Source of the DNA: Rhodococcus triatomae BKS 15-14
Lineage (GTDB): Bacteria > Actinomycetota > Actinomycetes > Mycobacteriales > Mycobacteriaceae
Length of the DNA stretch: 64,000 bases
Direction of reading: 5' to 3'
NCBI GenBank assembly: GCA_000341795.1
Contig: AODO01000010.1
Span: 62,001 to 126,000 of the forward strand
Of the stretch, positions 23,700 through 34,086 are shown piece by piece (the first letter of the stretch is position 1; every line of letters begins with the position of its first letter). The notes below the pieces were generated by a model. The model saw only the letters and a list, made by a program, of their open reading frames with translations. It did not search any database and had not been told where the DNA came from. A program made the translations under genes and the position numbers.

Positions 23700-24314
23700 A
23701 TGACCACGTGCCATGCTCTCGCGCTGTCCTGCAGTCTGACGCCGTCACCCACCGCCTCGAGCAGCGAACTGCTCGCCCGGCAGGTCCTGGACGAGCTGGA
23801 ATCGCACGGACTGACCGTCGAGCACGTGCGCGTCGTCGACCACGACGTCCACCCGGGTGTGGAGTCGGACATGGGCGACGGCGACGAGTGGCCCGCCATC
23901 CTCGACCGGGTGCGTGCGGCGGACGTGCTCGTGTTCGCGACACCGACCTGGCTCGGGCACGCGTCGAGCGTCGCGCAACGGGTACTGGAGCGGCTCGACG
24001 CGGCCCTGTCCGACACCGACGGGGCGAACCGGCCCGTCATGGTGGGGAAGGTCGCGGTGGTGGCGGTCGTGGGGAACGAGGACGGAGCACACAAGATCGT
24101 CGCCGACACGTTCCAGGCGCTCAACGACATCGGGTTCAGCATTCCGGCGCAGGGGTGCACGTATTGGAACGGCGAGGCCATGTCCGGCGTCGACTACCTG
24201 GACCTCGACCGGGTGCCCGACGCTGTTGCGAAGACGACCGCGACCGCGGCGCGCAACGCCGCCGCGCTCGGGGTGATGCTGCGGGGACATCCGTACCCGC
24301 CGTACCCGGACTGA
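23700..24314 (+). CDS. Flavodoxin/NADPH-dependent FMN reductase-like protein
   Basis: A 204-residue flavodoxin-fold protein, likely an FMN-binding quinone or azo reductase acting in stress. It opens with the FMN phosphate loop CSLTPSPTASSSE (about residues 11-23), then VLVFATPTWLGHASSVAQRVLER (about 76-98), the second FMN loop with Trp, and GKVAVVAVVGNEDGAH (about 116-131). It ends in a short Pro/Tyr tail. The ATG lies ten bases after a SigF-type -10, giving almost no leader. It is likely co-transcribed with the dehydrogenase 49 bases downstream. Confidence 0.85.
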   Translation: MTTCHALALSCSLTPSPTASSSELLARQVLDELESHGLTVEHVRVVDHDVHPGVESDMGDGDEWPAILDRVRAADVLVFATPTWLGHASSVAQRVLERLDAALSDTDGANRPVMVGKVAVVAVVGNEDGAHKIVADTFQALNDIGFSIPAQGCTYWNGEAMSGVDYLDLDRVPDAVAKTTATAARNAAALGVMLRGHPYPPYPD

Positions 24315-24363
24315 GCATCCGGCTGTGAAGTGACGAATCCCGTGGACGAGGAAGGAGTTCATC

Positions 24364-25542
24364 GTGCGTGCAGTGACATGGCAGGGCCGGCGATCGGTAG
24401 GGGTCGAGACCGTCCCGGACCCGAAGATCGAGGAGCCGACGGACGCGATCATCCGCGTCACGACAACGAACATCTGCGGCTCCGACCTGCACCTGTACGA
24501 GGTGTTGGGGGCGTTCATGTCCGAAGGCGACATCCTCGGTCACGAGCCGATGGGGGTCGTCGAGGAGGTCGGGTCGGACGTGGCCCGGTTGACGCCCGGG
24601 GACCGGGTGGTGATTCCGTTCCAGATCTCCTGCGGTCACTGCTTCATGTGCGGGCACGGTCTGCACTCGCAGTGCGAGACGACACAGGTCCGGGAATACG
24701 GTAGCGGCGCAGCGCTGTTCGGGTACTCGCGGTTGTACGGCAGCGTGCCGGGTGGTCAGGCCGAATACCTGCGGGTTCCGCTGGCCGACTCGACCCATGT
24801 TCGGGTGCCGGACGGTCCCGACGACTCGCGGTTCGTGTTCCTGTCCGATGTGCTGCCCACGGCGTGGCAGGCCGTGGAGTACGCGTCGATCCCCGAGGGC
24901 GGCACGGTCGTCGTGTTGGGTCTGGGGCCGATCGGTGAGATGGCGGCTCGTATCGCCGTGCACCGGGGCGCGCGCGTCATCGGCGTGGACCTGGTCCCGG
25001 AGCGGCTGGCGCGGTCCGCGTCGCGTGGCGTGACGGTGGTCGACCTGGCCGCGGTCGACGATCCGGGTGCGGCGATCCGCGACCTCACCGCGGGCCGCGG
25101 AGCGGATTCGGTGATCGACGCGGTCGGCATGGAGGCGCACGGCAGCCCCGTCGCGAAGCTCGCTCAGACGGTGACCGGGCTGCTGCCCGACGCGCTCGCC
25201 GAACGGCTGATGTCGAAGGCCGGGATCGATCGGCTCAGTGCCCTGTACACGGCGTTCGATGTGGTGCGGCGCGGCGGCACGGTGTCCGTGGTCGGTGTGT
25301 ACGGGGGAATGACCGATCCGATGCCGATGCTGACGATGTTCGACAAGCAGTTGACGATTCGGATGGGGCAGGCGAACGTGCAGCGTTGGGTGCCGGAGAT
25401 CATGCCTCTGCTCACCGACGACGATCCGCTCGGCGTCGACTCGTTCGCCACGCACACCCTGCCGCTGTCGGATGCGCCCGATGCGTACGAGATGTTCCAG
25501 GCGAAGCGTGACGGCGCGATCAAGATCTGTCTGCGGCCCTGA
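24364..25542 (+). CDS. Zinc-dependent alcohol dehydrogenase (formaldehyde-dehydrogenase-like)
   Basis: A 392-residue medium-chain dehydrogenase. The catalytic zinc ligands are in CGSDLHLYE (about residue 38) and GHEPMG (about 60); the structural zinc has the four-Cys lobe CGHCFMCGHGLHSQC (about 90-104). The NAD(P)-binding loop VLGLGPIGEMAARI is near residue 182. The insertion with SRLYGSVPGGQAEYLRVP places it with glutathione-independent formaldehyde dehydrogenases and their relatives. The GTG has AAGGAG seven bases upstream. It probably shares the SigF-type promoter before the flavodoxin gene. Substrate is inferred only as an aldehyde or alcohol. Confidence 0.92.
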   Translation: MRAVTWQGRRSVGVETVPDPKIEEPTDAIIRVTTTNICGSDLHLYEVLGAFMSEGDILGHEPMGVVEEVGSDVARLTPGDRVVIPFQISCGHCFMCGHGLHSQCETTQVREYGSGAALFGYSRLYGSVPGGQAEYLRVPLADSTHVRVPDGPDDSRFVFLSDVLPTAWQAVEYASIPEGGTVVVLGLGPIGEMAARIAVHRGARVIGVDLVPERLARSASRGVTVVDLAAVDDPGAAIRDLTAGRGADSVIDAVGMEAHGSPVAKLAQTVTGLLPDALAERLMSKAGIDRLSALYTAFDVVRRGGTVSVVGVYGGMTDPMPMLTMFDKQLTIRMGQANVQRWVPEIMPLLTDDDPLGVDSFATHTLPLSDAPDAYEMFQAKRDGAIKICLRP

Positions 25543-25575
25543 GGATTCGCCGGTCGGGGAACGAGTGCGGTGGGG

Positions 25576-26256
25576 TCAGGCGGTCGGTCGCTCGTCCTCG
25601 AGGATCCGTTCGTGGACGGTCAGGAGCAGGTGGTCGAACACGGAGCGCAGGCCGGTCGGCGCGTTGACAGCGTCGGTGAACTCGGCCACCAGTTGGTGGG
25701 CGAGCAGGCGTAGCTTGACGTTGCTTTCCTGCGAACGCCAGGTCAGTACATCGAATGCGCGGTCCGCGCTGATCCCGTAGACGAGCATGAGTGCCCCCTT
25801 GGCCTGCTCGATGGCGGCGCGGGCGCGGACGATGTCGGGGAGGGCGTGCGCGGCGTCGGACTCCGGCTGCTCCCCCTCGTGGTGGTCGGTGTCGTCCAGT
25901 TCGATGTAGAAGCCGGCGGTGCCGAGGAGGTCGCCGTGCTCGTCGATCTCCTGGTCGGCCACGACGAGGACGTGGCGGGTGTGACCGGCGGTGTCGACGA
26001 TGCGATGTCGGCTGCAGAAGGGGGCGCCCTTCTCGACGGTGTCGGCGAGGGTCGCGGCGACCGCGTCGCGGTCGTCCGGGTGTTTGTGGGACAGCAGCAG
26101 TTCGGTGGTGGGGGTCACCGCTCCGGGCGGGTAGCCGTGCATGGCGGCGACTTCGTCGGACCAGTCCCAACGTTGGTCGCGGAGGGTGAATCGGAAGCTG
26201 CCGACGCGGTGGCAGGTGGCGGTGCCGAGTACTCGATCCATGTCCGACGCGTCCAT
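25576..26256 (-). CDS. PAS-ANTAR RNA-binding antiterminator regulator
   Basis: A 226-residue regulator. A PAS-fold sensor covers residues of about 15-120 (WDWSDEVAAMHGYPPGAV, HPDDRDAV, typical PAS/PAC). A C-terminal ANTAR domain follows (about 145-200: RARAAIEQAKGALMLVYGISADRAFDVLTWRSQ), with the A-x3-E-QAKG motif and conserved Ala. ANTAR proteins bind paired RNA hairpins to prevent termination, so this couples a small-molecule or redox signal to read-through of an unknown transcript. GAGGAG lies six bases before the ATG. A weak SigF-like motif (GTTT-N15-CGGTAG) is visible upstream. Confidence 0.9.
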   Translation of the reverse strand: MDASDMDRVLGTATCHRVGSFRFTLRDQRWDWSDEVAAMHGYPPGAVTPTTELLLSHKHPDDRDAVAATLADTVEKGAPFCSRHRIVDTAGHTRHVLVVADQEIDEHGDLLGTAGFYIELDDTDHHEGEQPESDAAHALPDIVRARAAIEQAKGALMLVYGISADRAFDVLTWRSQESNVKLRLLAHQLVAEFTDAVNAPTGLRSVFDHLLLTVHERILEDERPTA

Positions 26257-26380
26257 CGTTCGCTCCTCGCCGTCCCGGTCGCACCGCAGGTTCGTGCATG
26301 GTGCACCTGCGCTGGAACCTACCGGATCGGTAGCCGAGGAAACGGTGAGATGGACGAGTGTGGTGAAGCGGTTCGGGTGG

Positions 26381-26464
26381 TCAGACCTTCCGGTTCTTGT
26401 CCCGGCGGGTGAAGATGACGAACGCCACCACGGCAACGAGTCCCAGAATCACGATGATTTCCAT
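26381..26464 (-). CDS. 27-residue membrane peptide
   Basis: A tiny gene for one transmembrane helix (EIIVILGLVAVVAFVIF) followed by a basic cytoplasmic tail (TRRDKNRKV). Size and sequence shape fit the small single-helix stress peptides of bacteria. Support comes from a SigF-type promoter (GTGT-N16-GGGTAC at 26475-26500) whose start of transcription would be about four bases before the ATG; there is no ribosome site, consistent with leaderless translation. It is divergent from the DUF6328 gene, which has its own SigF-type promoter. Function unknown. Confidence 0.45.
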   Translation of the reverse strand: MEIIVILGLVAVVAFVIFTRRDKNRKV

Positions 26465-26474
26465 GCCGGGACGG

Positions 26475-26500
26475 GTACCCGGTTCGGGGCACCCCGACAC
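26475..26500 (-). promoter_or_regulatory. SigF-type promoter of the small membrane peptide
   Basis: On the minus strand GTGT-N16-GGGTAC; the -35 has one mismatch to GTTT. Confidence 0.5.
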
Positions 26501-26513
26501 GTGGGTCGGCAAT

Positions 26514-26539
26514 GTTTGTTCCGCCGGTTCTGCGGGTAA
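26514..26539 (+). promoter_or_regulatory. SigF-type promoter of the DUF6328 gene
   Basis: GTTT-N16-GGGTAA; the predicted start near 26546 is four bases before the ATG at 26550. Confidence 0.68.
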
Positions 26540-26549
26540 GCGGTATTTC

Positions 26550-27074
26550 ATGCGAGAGGCACGGTGGGGTCGACGAGTGCCCGTCGCCCATCCGGAGCGC
26601 GACGAGGACTGGAACGGCGAGGCCAGGAACGAGACGGCGACCGAGAGACTCGACCGGAACTGGTCGAGCCTGCTGCAGGAACTGCGGGTCGCACAAACGG
26701 GTGTGCAGTTGCTCACCGGGTTCCTGCTCATCCTGCCGTTCCAGGGACGGTTCGCCGATCTGTCCGACATCGAGGTGGCGGTGTTCCTCCTGGCGGTGCT
26801 GTTCGCGCTGCTGGCGACGGTCCTGCTGGTCGCGCCGGTCGGATTGCACCGCATCCTCTTCCGGCAGCACCGGCTGCGGACGTTGGTGACGGCCGCCCAC
26901 CACTGCGCTCTGGCCGGTGTCATGTGCCTCGGTGTGACGATGTCCTGTGTCGTGGTGCTGACGGTGAGTGTCGCCACCGGCAGCGATCTGGTGGGTGCTG
27001 TGGCGGGTGCGTGTGCGGTCGTCCTGTTCCTCGGTGCCTGGCTCGTGTGGCCGTGGTGGCTGCGCGGCCGGTGA
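26550..27074 (+). CDS. DUF6328-family membrane protein
   Basis: A 174-residue integral membrane protein of a family known only by number. After a charged N-terminus (NETATERLDRNWSSLLQELRVAQTG) there are four membrane helices: LLTGFLLILPF, VAVFLLAVLFALLATVLLVAPVGL, an ALAGVMCLGVTMSCVVVLTVSV segment and AGACAVVLFLGAWLVWPWW. ATG 26550 is placed four bases after the predicted SigF-type transcription start; GTG 26576 with GGTGGGG upstream is an alternative that loses nothing conserved. It precedes the carboxylate-amine ligase by 37 bases and may be co-transcribed. Confidence 0.82.
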   Translation: MREARWGRRVPVAHPERDEDWNGEARNETATERLDRNWSSLLQELRVAQTGVQLLTGFLLILPFQGRFADLSDIEVAVFLLAVLFALLATVLLVAPVGLHRILFRQHRLRTLVTAAHHCALAGVMCLGVTMSCVVVLTVSVATGSDLVGAVAGACAVVLFLGAWLVWPWWLRGR

Positions 27075-27111
27075 GCGTTTACGAGGGTGGGCCGGCGGGC
27101 ACCTCCCAGGA

Positions 27112-28239
27112 GTGAACGAGGCAGAGGATCGTGGCATCCCGTCGGTGGGTGTCGAGGAAGAGTTCCTTCTGGTGGATCCGGTGACCGGCGTCCCGAGTCT
27201 GCGCAACGAGAGTGTGGTCGGTGGTGCGCGCGCAGCGGGTCTCGCGTTGCAGTTGGAACTGTCGCAGTGTCAGGTGGAGACGAATTCTCCGGTGTGTCAC
27301 GACAGTGTCGGCTTGCGTGCCCGGCTGCTGGAGATGAGGAAGGTGGCCGCGGCGGCCGCGGTTCGCGAGGGATGCCGCCTCGTCGCGACCGGTACGCCGA
27401 TGGTGGGGCCGCCGCGGATGCCCATCAGCAACTCCGAACGGTATCGGGAGATGGAGAGCCGCTTCGGCATCGTGGCGGTCGAGCAAGCGGTCTGCGGGTG
27501 CCACGTGCACGTCGACGTCCCGGACCGGGAGTTGGCCGTTCAGGTCTGCAACCACGTTCGGCCGTGGCTTCCGACGATCCTGGCGTTGGGTGCCAACAGT
27601 TCCGTCAATCGGGGCGTCGACAGTGGTTTCGAGAGCTGGCGATCGGTGCTGTGGTCGCGGTGGCCGGGGTCGGGCCCGCCGCCGCTGTTCGATTCTGCCG
27701 AGCACTACCAGCGGATGGTCGCGGCCTTCGTCGATGCAGGCGTCCTGATGGACGAGCGAATGGTCTACTGGGATGTTCGGCCCTCGTGCCACCTGCCGAC
27801 GATCGAGGTGCGGGTCGCGGACGTCCAGCCGACGGTCGATCAGGCGGTGCTCGTCGCCACGCTGGTGCGGGCGCTCGTGATGACGTCCATCGGTGCGATC
27901 GAGCGTGGGGATCGGCCACCGCAGGTGCCGCTGGAGGTGCTGCGGGCGGCGAACTGGCTCGCTGCGCGTGACGGATTGGCGGGTCGTGCACTCGATCCGT
28001 GGACGGCGCGGCCCGTTGCCGCCGGGGAGCTTCTCACCGCCTTGGTCGTGCACGTGCGGGACGCACTCGACGAACTCGGCGATCGGGACCGCGTGCGCCG
28101 GACGCTGGAGTGGGTGTGCCGCTCGGGAACCGGAGCGGCGTGGCAGCGGCGCATGCTCGTCGAGCACGTGGACCCCGCTCGGGTTGTGGAGCTCGCGGTC
28201 GACCGGACGCTGCACGACCGGGAGCGGGTCACCGAGTGA
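27112..28239 (+). CDS. YbdK-type carboxylate-amine ligase (glutamate-cysteine ligase family 2)
   Basis: A 375-residue ATP-dependent ligase of the GCS2 family, which joins a carboxylate such as glutamate to an amine such as cysteine. It opens with the family signature GVEEEFLLVD (about residues 11-20); other conserved blocks are ELSQCQVETNSPVC (about 44-57), CGCHVHVDVPD (about 125-135, metal and substrate contacts) and RPSCHLPTIEVRVADV (about 224-239). The true substrate is unknown. Only GTG 27112 lies near the domain start; AGGA is immediately before it, so initiation may depend on coupling to the upstream gene. The 3' end overlaps the convergent F420 oxidoreductase gene by 11 bases. Confidence 0.9.
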   Translation: MNEAEDRGIPSVGVEEEFLLVDPVTGVPSLRNESVVGGARAAGLALQLELSQCQVETNSPVCHDSVGLRARLLEMRKVAAAAAVREGCRLVATGTPMVGPPRMPISNSERYREMESRFGIVAVEQAVCGCHVHVDVPDRELAVQVCNHVRPWLPTILALGANSSVNRGVDSGFESWRSVLWSRWPGSGPPPLFDSAEHYQRMVAAFVDAGVLMDERMVYWDVRPSCHLPTIEVRVADVQPTVDQAVLVATLVRALVMTSIGAIERGDRPPQVPLEVLRAANWLAARDGLAGRALDPWTARPVAAGELLTALVVHVRDALDELGDRDRVRRTLEWVCRSGTGAAWQRRMLVEHVDPARVVELAVDRTLHDRERVTE

Positions 28240-29188
28240 CGCGGAGCGCGGGGGCGAGTTCGTCGCGGAAGAAGTCGAGAAATCCGTCCGGGTCGGGCCC
28301 TGCGTTGGTGAGTGCGAGGTGGTCGAAGCCGGCATCCTCGTACGGCCGGATGGCGGCGAGGTGGGCCTCGACGTCCGGTCCGCAGCCGAAGGAGGAGCGG
28401 ATGTCGTCGACGGAGACGAATCGTGAGGCCGACTCGAAGCCGGAGATGTTCGGGAGTTCGGCCTGGACGGGCCAGCCGAGGGCCCCGAAGCGGAACATCC
28501 GGTGCGCGGACGTCGCCGCGGCTTCCTCGGTCTCGGCCCACGACAGGGACACCTCCGCGTAGCGCGGTCCGGTGCCGCCCGCGTGCGCGTAGCCGTCGAC
28601 CAGGTCGGCGTCGGCTTCGGTGGCGAAGAGTCCGTCCCCGTACTCGGCGGCCAGTCCTGCCGCCGCCTTCCCGCCTGCCGCGACGATGATCGGCGGCGGA
28701 ACGTCGGGCAGGTCGAAGACGCGCGCGTCCTCCAGCTGCAGATGGGTTCCGCGATACGAGTGGTAGCCGCCCGACCAGAGCAGCCGCATGATGTCGACGG
28801 ACTCGCGGAGCATGTCGCGCCTGATGTCGACGGGCGGCCAGCCGCGACCCACGACGTGCTCGTTGAGGCGTTCGCCGGTGCCGAGCCCCAGTGTGAACCT
28901 GCCGCCGGAGAGCAGCGCTGTCGTGGCGGCGGCCTGAGCGACGAGCGCCGGGTGATAGCGCAGGAACGGACAGGTGACCCCGGTGGCGAGTTCGAGACGT
29001 TCGGTGGTCGCGGCGATCGCGGCGAGGACGGACCAGGCGAAACTCGAGTGGCCGTGGTCGTCGAGCCACGGGTGGAAGTGGTCGCTGATCTCGACGAAGT
29101 CGAAGCCCACCTCCTCGGCGCGACGCGCCTGCCGGACCAGTTCGGTCGGTGAATATCCCTCCGCGAACAGCTTGTAGCCGATCTTCAT
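28229..29188 (-). CDS. F420-dependent oxidoreductase, G6PDH-like (TIGR03557 type)
   Basis: A 319-residue luciferase-like TIM-barrel enzyme using F420, related to the F420-dependent glucose-6-phosphate dehydrogenases. Recognised by IGYKLFAEGYSPTELV at the start, EISDHFHPWLDDHGHSSFAW (about residues 34-53), ATGVTCPFLRYHP (about 69-81) and GGRFTLGLGTGERLNEHVVG (about 94-113). True sugar-phosphate activity cannot be assumed. ATG 29188. It is divergent from a methyltransferase gene with a SigF-type promoter, and a weak SigF-like motif (GTGT-N16-GGGCAA) also faces this gene. Confidence 0.9.
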   Translation of the reverse strand: MKIGYKLFAEGYSPTELVRQARRAEEVGFDFVEISDHFHPWLDDHGHSSFAWSVLAAIAATTERLELATGVTCPFLRYHPALVAQAAATTALLSGGRFTLGLGTGERLNEHVVGRGWPPVDIRRDMLRESVDIMRLLWSGGYHSYRGTHLQLEDARVFDLPDVPPPIIVAAGGKAAAGLAAEYGDGLFATEADADLVDGYAHAGGTGPRYAEVSLSWAETEEAAATSAHRMFRFGALGWPVQAELPNISGFESASRFVSVDDIRSSFGCGPDVEAHLAAIRPYEDAGFDHLALTNAGPDPDGFLDFFRDELAPALRVTR

Positions 29189-29232
29189 GTCCGGGGGTTG
29201 CCCCGAATTCGCGACGGCCACACCTGGGCGAC

Positions 29233-29258
29233 GTTTCGCGGCTGGTGCCGGGGGGTAT
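29233..29258 (+). promoter_or_regulatory. SigF-type promoter of the methyltransferase-CDGSH pair
   Basis: GTTT-N16-GGGTAT, an exact match to the mycobacterial SigF consensus as I recall it; the ATG is nine bases further on. Confidence 0.8.
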
Positions 29259-29267
29259 CGCTCGACA

Positions 29268-29942
29268 ATGCCGACCACTTCCGAGCAGACCGGGACTCTC
29301 GTGCGACTTCCGGGTGTGTATCGACCGCAGGACGACACGTGGCTCCTCGCCGAGGCCGTGGCCAGTGCAGGCGTTCCCTCCGGCGCCAGGGTGCTCGATT
29401 TCTGTACCGGCACGGGCGCGGTCGCGGTCGCGGCGGCGCAGTGTGGTGCCGGGGAGGTCACGGCCGTCGATCTGTCCGCTCGGGCGGTGACGTCGGCGTG
29501 GCTCAACGCGCATCTGCACCGGCTGCCCATTCGGGTGGCCCGCGGCGGGCTCGACGTGGCTCGACGTGGGGGCCCGTACGACGTCGTGCTGGCGAACCCA
29601 CCGTACGTACCGGTCGCCGAGCAGGACGGCGCCGCAGGCTCACGGGCCTGGGACGGTGGACCGACCGGCCGCAGCGTCGTCGGCCCGTTGTGCCGGGCGA
29701 TGGCGGAGTTGTTGCGGCCGGGCGGTTTCGCGTTGCTCGTCCACTCCGAGGTCACCGACCCCACCCGGACCGTGCGGCAGCTGCGAGAGGTCGGGTTGAA
29801 GGCGGCGACGGTGGCGCGAACTCGGATCCCGTTCGGTCCGGTGATGCGGCGCGAGGCGCCGAACCTGGCGGCGCAGCGGCTGATCGAGCCCGGTCAGTCC
29901 TGGGAGGAAGTGGTGGTGATCCGTGGCGACCGTCCCGCGTGA
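29268..29942 (+). CDS. HemK/PrmC-like N5-glutamine methyltransferase
   Basis: A 224-residue SAM-dependent methyltransferase. Motif I is VLDFCTGTGAVAVAAA (about residues 40-55), the acidic ribose contact is VTAVDLSARAV (about 64-74), and the catalytic NPPY is in VVLANPPYVPV (about 106-116), the hallmark of glutamine/adenine N-methyltransferases acting on proteins or nucleic acids. It lacks the N-terminal helical domain of PrmC and thus resembles the eukaryotic/archaeal HEMK2 form. A SigF-type promoter directly precedes it. The following CDGSH gene overlaps its 3' end by 20 bases. Confidence 0.87.
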   Translation: MPTTSEQTGTLVRLPGVYRPQDDTWLLAEAVASAGVPSGARVLDFCTGTGAVAVAAAQCGAGEVTAVDLSARAVTSAWLNAHLHRLPIRVARGGLDVARRGGPYDVVLANPPYVPVAEQDGAAGSRAWDGGPTGRSVVGPLCRAMAELLRPGGFALLVHSEVTDPTRTVRQLREVGLKAATVARTRIPFGPVMRREAPNLAAQRLIEPGQSWEEVVVIRGDRPA

Positions 29943-30180
29943 CCCCGAGTCGGTTCCCGAGTGGAACGGCCCCGAGGCGCACGTGATCCGTCGGGTCCCG
30001 GGGGGACCGGCCCTGGTGCGGGGGCCGGTGCGGATGACCGGGGACGACGGCCGCGTGGTCGTGTCGGACCGGGTTGTGGTGGCGGTGTGCCGGTGCCGTC
30101 TCAGTTCGATTCACCCGCTGTGCGACACGAGCCACCGTGCGTTGCGCAAGCGTGGACACGAATCGCAGGACGACTCGTAG
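29923..30180 (+). CDS. CDGSH iron-sulfur domain protein
   Basis: An 85-residue protein with one CDGSH-type [2Fe-2S] site: C-R-C-R-L-S-S-I-H-P-L-C-D-T-S-H (about residues 57-72), giving the 3-Cys-1-His cluster ligands, here with T in place of G (CDTSH). Such proteins act as redox or cluster-transfer factors. It is strictly coupled to the methyltransferase gene, which it overlaps by 20 bases in another frame, and should share its SigF-type promoter. The GTG start lacks an adjacent ribosome site (GGAGG lies about 16 bases upstream), as expected of coupling. Confidence 0.88.
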   Translation: MATVPRDPESVPEWNGPEAHVIRRVPGGPALVRGPVRMTGDDGRVVVSDRVVVAVCRCRLSSIHPLCDTSHRALRKRGHESQDDS

Positions 30181-30218
30181 CGGAAGCTTCGGTGGGAAGC
30201 CTCCCGCTACGAGTCGTC
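30169..30218. terminator. Bidirectional terminator, 15-pair stem
   Basis: GACGACTCGTAGCGG is exactly complementary to 30204-30218 across a 20-base loop, between the converging CDGSH and UsfY-like genes. It shares the CGTAGCGG/CCGCTACG core with the structure at 14265-14330. Confidence 0.72.
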
Positions 30219-30229
30219 TCCGCGTCCGG

Positions 30230-30490
30230 TCAGCCTGCCGCGCGGTACGAGCGGGTTCGGCGACGGGCAGCGAGAACGGCGACGATGCCGAGGATCAGCA
30301 CGACGCCGCCGGCGATGCCGGATATCCACGCCCACCCCTCGTAGCCGTAGCCCGCGGCGAGCACGCACAGCGCAACCAGGATGACGCCGAGCATGACGGT
30401 GCCGTACCCGGGCCAGCCGCGGGGATTGCGGATTGCCTCACCTGCGTTCGGCCGGATGGTGTTCGATCCGTCGATGTGCTCCTCGGTCAC
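30230..30490 (-). CDS. UsfY-like small stress membrane protein (copy 1)
   Basis: An 86-residue protein resembling UsfY, the SigF-controlled protein next to sigF in mycobacteria. A polar N-terminus contains the family-like GEAIRNPRGWPGYGTVMLG (about residues 17-35), followed by two membrane helices (VILVALCVLAAGYGY and GIAGGVVLILGIVAVLA) and a basic C-terminus. The GTG at 30490 has GGAAGGGG about ten bases upstream. A SigF-type promoter at 30547-30572 supports stress induction. A second copy is at 34087. Function unknown. Confidence 0.82.
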   Translation of the reverse strand: MTEEHIDGSNTIRPNAGEAIRNPRGWPGYGTVMLGVILVALCVLAAGYGYEGWAWISGIAGGVVLILGIVAVLAARRRTRSYRAAG

Positions 30491-30546
30491 GAGGTCACGC
30501 CCCTTCCGTCGCTTCGGGTCGCGGACGTGCGGCCCGAAGCGTGGTG

Positions 30547-30572
30547 GTTCCCGGGACGGTCGTGGTTCAAAC
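30547..30572 (-). promoter_or_regulatory. SigF-type promoter of UsfY-like gene 1
   Basis: On the minus strand GTTT-N16-GGGAAC. Confidence 0.62.
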
Positions 30573-30606
30573 GTCCGCCGTGGCGTCGGGTGGGCGGGAT
30601 TCGAGG

Positions 30607-32997
<2,391 letters not shown>

Positions 32998-33173
32998 CGT
33001 GTCTCCGTTCGGTGCGTGTGGGGCCCGCTCCCCCTGCGGCAGCGGGCCCGGCACGCCGCCATCGAGTATGTCCGACTCGATCCACCCGGGACGTCGGTCG
33101 GGACCGGGAGTGTCGCCGGGGGTACGCGGTGGCTGGCTGCGGTGTTCGGGGGGGTGAGGACGGTGACGGCGGG

Positions 33174-33584
33174 TCAGCCGGCCTGCTGGATGCGGATCAT
33201 GTTGCCCGCGGGGTCACGGACGGCGCAGTCGCGAACGCCGTACGGCTGGTCGGTCGGTTCCTGGATCACCTCCGTGTCGCCCGCGGCCAGCTTCTCGAAG
33301 GTGCCGTCGACGTCGGGGGTGGCCAGCAGCAGGCTGCCGTACGTGCCCTTGGCCATCATCTCGGCGATGAGGCGACGCTCGTCCTCGGTCACTCCGGGGC
33401 TCGCCTCCGGCGGATACAGGACGATCGACGTCTCGGGCTGGCCGGCCGGCCCGACGGTGAGCCAGCGCAGGCCGTTGTAACCGACGTCGTTGCGTACCTC
33501 GAAGCCGAGGGTGTCGCGGTAGAACGCGAGGGCCGCGTCGGGGTCGTTCTGGGGAAGGAAGCTGGAGTGGATGGTGAGTTTCAT
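33174..33584 (-). CDS. VOC/glyoxalase-family protein
   Basis: A 136-residue vicinal-oxygen-chelate fold protein. The first beta-alpha-beta module starts HSSFLPQNDPDAALAFYRDTLGFEVRNDV, and the second contains DQPYGVRDCAVRDPAGNMIRI. The FYRDTLGFEV and RDPAGNMI motifs are typical of glyoxalase/bleomycin-resistance-like proteins. The reaction is unknown. Its ATG lies seven bases after a TAGCGT -10-like box, or it is translated from the regulator's transcript: the AraC gene ends only 10 bases upstream, so the two probably form an operon. Confidence 0.9.
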   Translation of the reverse strand: MKLTIHSSFLPQNDPDAALAFYRDTLGFEVRNDVGYNGLRWLTVGPAGQPETSIVLYPPEASPGVTEDERRLIAEMMAKGTYGSLLLATPDVDGTFEKLAAGDTEVIQEPTDQPYGVRDCAVRDPAGNMIRIQQAG

Positions 33585-33594
33585 GGCATCCACG

Positions 33595-34038
33595 CTAGGG
33601 GCTGCTCGGGGCCGCCGCTTCTCGATTCCTGATCGGTCTGGTGACCTGTTTGGCGACGCAGGACGGCAGACCTGCGGTCGCCTGGGCGGCGTCACGCCGG
33701 TAGGTGCTCGGCGGTACACCGACGAGTTCGGTGAAGCGGGTGCTGAACGTTCCCAGCGACGAACACCCGACCGCGAAACACACGTCGGTGACGCCGAGGT
33801 CCCCTCGCCGGAGCAGTGCCATCGCCCGCTCGATGCGCCGCGTCATCAGGTAGCTGTACGGCGCCTCTCCGTACGCCGCCCGGAACTGTCTGCTCAGGTG
33901 ACCCGCGGACATGTTCACCTCGCGGGCGAGCGCCTCCACGTCCAGTGGCTGCGCGAAGTCGCGGTCGATGCGGTCGCGCACGCGGCGCAGCAGGGCCAGG
34001 TCGCGCAGGCGCTGTTCGTCACCCGTTCGTGCGGTCAC
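33595..34038 (-). CDS. AraC-family transcriptional regulator
   Basis: A 147-residue protein consisting almost only of the AraC DNA-binding domain: first HTH in PLDVEALAREVNMSAGHLSRQFRAAYG (about residues 31-57), second in LGVTDVCFAVGCSSLGTFSTRFTELVGVPPSTYRR (about 80-114). It lacks the usual ligand-binding domain and thus resembles MarA/SoxS-like or Ada-like short regulators. It lies directly upstream of the VOC gene in the same direction, a very common pairing, and probably controls it. The GTG start follows CACCAT by six bases (leaderless type). Confidence 0.9.
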   Translation of the reverse strand: MTARTGDEQRLRDLALLRRVRDRIDRDFAQPLDVEALAREVNMSAGHLSRQFRAAYGEAPYSYLMTRRIERAMALLRRGDLGVTDVCFAVGCSSLGTFSTRFTELVGVPPSTYRRDAAQATAGLPSCVAKQVTRPIRNREAAAPSSP

Positions 34039-34086
34039 GGATCGATGGTGTCACGCGCGCGGCGCACGCCGCATCCACGGCGGGCG

